This document shows positions 61,894 to 64,000 of a DNA stretch of 64,000 bases, piece after piece. The position numbers were made by a program, and so were the translations under genes. The stretch spans positions 930,001 through 994,000 of the forward strand of contig JAUEDM010000007.1 in NCBI GenBank assembly GCA_033439685.1, written 5' to 3'. Position 1 is the first letter of the stretch, and each line of letters begins with the position of its first letter. This DNA comes from Apodospora peruviana. Lineage: Eukaryota; Ascomycota; Sordariomycetes; Sordariales; Lasiosphaeriaceae. Under the pieces are notes generated by a model that did no database searches, was not told the DNA's origin, and saw only the letters and a list, made by a program, of their open reading frames with translations.

Positions 61894-63650
61894 TTACGGG
61901 CTGGCCCATCCGCCCGCGACGTCAACCCACTCAGCCAGGCAGCTACCCTCCTTGCCCTCCACGTCGACAATGTCCGTGTCGCAGCGGCAGCGGCAGCCGA
62001 CGCCGTTCTCCTTGGGCATATCGAAGTCGTCCCAGTACTTGTCCTCTTCGATGCGCTTGCGCTCGTCGAGCGTCGTCATCTCGAGGTAGGGCTCGCGCGG
62101 GAGCTGGCGGGCCGGCGCGTTAGCCGGGCAGTGCTGGATCGTGGTGTGCCGATAGCCAAAGTCGCGGAAGTAGTGAATGTCGCGAGGGCCCAAAAGGGCG
62201 CCGGCCGCGAGCGAGTGGATCGGTGCGTCTCCCCACTATACAACAACACGTTAGCTAGATATTCAGTTTAGAAGAAAGAGTAGGAATACGAACCCGCTCC
62301 ATCCAAAAGCCACCGCTATGGTCCATCATCTGGAAGAAATCCTCATATTCCTTGCTCCGGAAGAAGCTAAGGCGGGCAATCTCAAAGTTGGACCAGAAGT
62401 GGCACATGTTGTACTTCTCACCCTCCATGGCGTCGGGGTCAATCTTCTTTTGCCGGTTGCGGCTGGGGTCGCTACGGAGAACCTCTTCAGGCAGAGGTGG
62501 GTTGGTGTCCTCCGGCTCGGGCGCTGGCTCGGCCGGAGGGTCGACAAACATCTCCCAGAGCCCCTGAGACGTGATGTTGTTCAGACGCTTGTACGCCGAT
62601 GCGTACCGGAAGATGTTGGGGACAGTCTCCTTCAGCTCCTTGACGGCGATTGTGAATCCGTAGGTCTTGTTGGTCTCGATCATCTTGAGGAAGGGGTCAC
62701 TGCAGAGCCATGTTAGGTGACGAATCTTGGCAGTAAGGGAGGTTAGGTAGAATACATACTAGGTGATGTCGCAAAAGTACTTGATCTCGGGCTCCAGGCG
62801 CCAGTACCATTCGTACTTGGCCAAAAGTTCATGCTTGTAGAAGAAGCTAGGGCATGGTCAGCGGGCCAAAGTCAGCATATCACTAGGGATGGCGGAATCT
62901 TACCCAGAATAGAATCTGCACATGGAATGGTAGCTTTCCAGCCCACCGTACATGACGGCGGCGTCTCCCTGCTTCGCTATGCCCTCCTTGGCAACCTTGG
63001 GATCGACCCAGTCTGGGAATCCCCACATCTCGGGTCCAACCTTGCCGAACTCGACCGTTCCCGACGTGTAGTTCTTGACCGTGTCTTTAAAGGTCGAGTT
63101 GAAGTCTCCATCGTTGAGGAAGACATAAGGGTAGTGGTACCACCGGTTGAAGTGGCGCTCAATCGACTTGATGGACTGGATCACACCATCAAGCTCCTTG
63201 TTCCGCGCGAGGACGACGAAGGCACCATTGGCGCGGGGTTTGCTGGTGTCGGGCTTGAGGCAGCCGGTCTCGAAGACCTTGTCGTATTTTTCGCTGATTT
63301 TCCTGCAACGGGGATACAAGATTAGAAGACGACCTGAATGGCGGCACTGGGGCGTAGAGCAAGACGTGCCTTACAGACGGCGGCGCGCCAGAGGGGATCA
63401 GTATCCTCCCCGGAGAACTAGGATGCCTGACAAATAATACCAGGATAAGAATGACAACGATGCAGGGAAAGAGAACGACAACGCCAAGAGGCACCGAGAT
63501 GCTCGAATTGCCTTTTAGCCTCAGCGGTCTCCGTAGATAGGACAAGCGCGAAGTCAGTGTCCTCCGCGGCTTGCCCTTCTCATCTGATGTGGGGAGCTGG
63601 GGTGAAGGGCCAGCGGGTATGTATTTTCCAGCCCGACGGAGGAGATCCAT
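61894..63650 (-). CDS. GT15 alpha-1,2-mannosyltransferase (Kre2/Mnt1 family)
   Basis: Five exons on the minus strand, 63379-63650, 62904-63302, 62760-62846, 62294-62699 and 61894-62235, encode 501 residues. The family adds alpha-1,2-mannose to O- and N-glycans in the Golgi from GDP-mannose. It is a type II membrane protein: a basic cytosolic tail of about 50 residues, one transmembrane helix (about 52-74), then the lumenal catalytic domain. Family motifs include GAFVVLARNKEL, PYVFLNDGDF, GPEMWGFPDW, WRLEPEIKYFCD, CHFWSNFEIARLSFF (with the catalytic glutamate) and DHSGGFWMERWGDAPIH. A Pro/Glu-rich insert of about 40 residues lies in the middle. The first intron must use a GTCTGT donor (63378) to keep the frame; the better-looking GTAAGG four bases later does not. 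The fourth uses GTTCGT. Confidence 0.93.
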
Positions 63651-64000
63651 GGTGATGGATGCCGGAGCTGAGAGCCGACGGCGGAGTGGTCTTATCGCTC
63701 AGGTGCCGGGGCCGGTGGGTGATTATGGGATGTCGATTAGATGCGGCGGTGATGGAATGCAGCAAGGGATCGGGAGCCGTCGGTGTCCAACCGTTGGTCT
63801 CTCCGAGGTCGACGTCGATATCGATGTCAAAAAGGGAACTGAAAGGCAAGTCGCTCTCAGAAACTCTAGTAATAAAACATCAAAACCCAAACAACCCAGA
63901 TTCTATGCAGCTTCCCTTCAATTGCGAAAACCCAAGCGATGCGAGAAGCGAGCGGCAGGGAAGAAGGATTCCCTTTTTTTTTTGCGGATCGTGTGTCGGG
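63651..64000. other. leader and promoter side of the GT15 gene
   Basis: No further gene is supported. The GT15 gene starts at 63650 on the minus strand, so this edge should carry its leader and promoter. A T-run of about 13 lies at about 63973-63984. Confidence 0.4.

Overview
This window is nuclear DNA of a filamentous ascomycete (Pezizomycotina, most likely a Sordariomycete). Genes are short and broken by introns of roughly 50-230 bases with GT..AG ends, intergenic gaps are long, there are no operons or ribosome binding sites, and the protein families (UstYa/DUF3328, Clr5-ankyrin, DUF3176, DUF2015, DUF4604, CRH-type GH16, Kre2/Mnt1 GT15) are typical of these fungi. The species cannot be named from the sequence. 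Fifteen genes are supported (thirteen clear, two weaker), one of them as a probable pseudogene. No tRNA, rRNA, CRISPR array or intact transposon was found.

Layout. 1-3.4 kb: no recognisable gene. 3.4-7.3 kb: a divergent pair, namely a secreted precursor built of eight tandem repeats with dibasic (Kex2-type) sites (minus strand) and a UstYa/DUF3328 oxidase (plus strand), sharing a 1.9 kb spacer. This is the architecture of fungal ribosomal peptide (RiPP, dikaritin-like) loci and is the most interesting part of the window. 8.7-9.9 kb: C-5 sterol desaturase (ERG3). 11.3-11.7 kb: DUF2015 membrane protein. 13.5-14.8 kb: acidic-tailed hypothetical protein. 14.8-21.1 kb: gene-poor. 21.1-22.4 kb: acyl-CoA thioesterase. 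23.5-24.6 kb: COX4. 25.3-25.9 kb: DUF4604 protein. 26.6-28.6 kb: broken DUF3176 gene. 29.6-31.8 kb: a dihydroxyacid dehydratase paralogue with no mitochondrial presequence. 34.1-35.0 kb: IroE-like esterase. 35.9-37.1 kb: Myb/SANT-like regulator. 37.1-49.3 kb: about 12 kb without a convincing gene. 49.3-50.5 kb: a second, glutamine-rich Myb-like protein. 53.7-55.3 kb: CRH/UTR2 cell-wall transglycosylase. 58.5-60.6 kb: Clr5 plus ankyrin protein. 61.9-63.7 kb: GT15 mannosyltransferase.

Most genes are independent housekeeping functions: ergosterol, respiration, valine/isoleucine synthesis, fatty acyl-CoA metabolism, cell wall and secretory glycosylation. The only pair whose proximity suggests shared function is the repeat precursor and the UstYa-like enzyme: the precursor would enter the secretory pathway, be cut by Kex2 at repeated Lys-Arg sites, and the peptides would be oxidised by the membrane-anchored enzyme. 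The predicted peptides are rich in His, Lys, Arg, Asn and Gly and contain no Tyr, Phe or Trp, unlike the known ustiloxin/phomopsin/asperipin cores, so this may be a new product class, or a peptide signal not modified at all.
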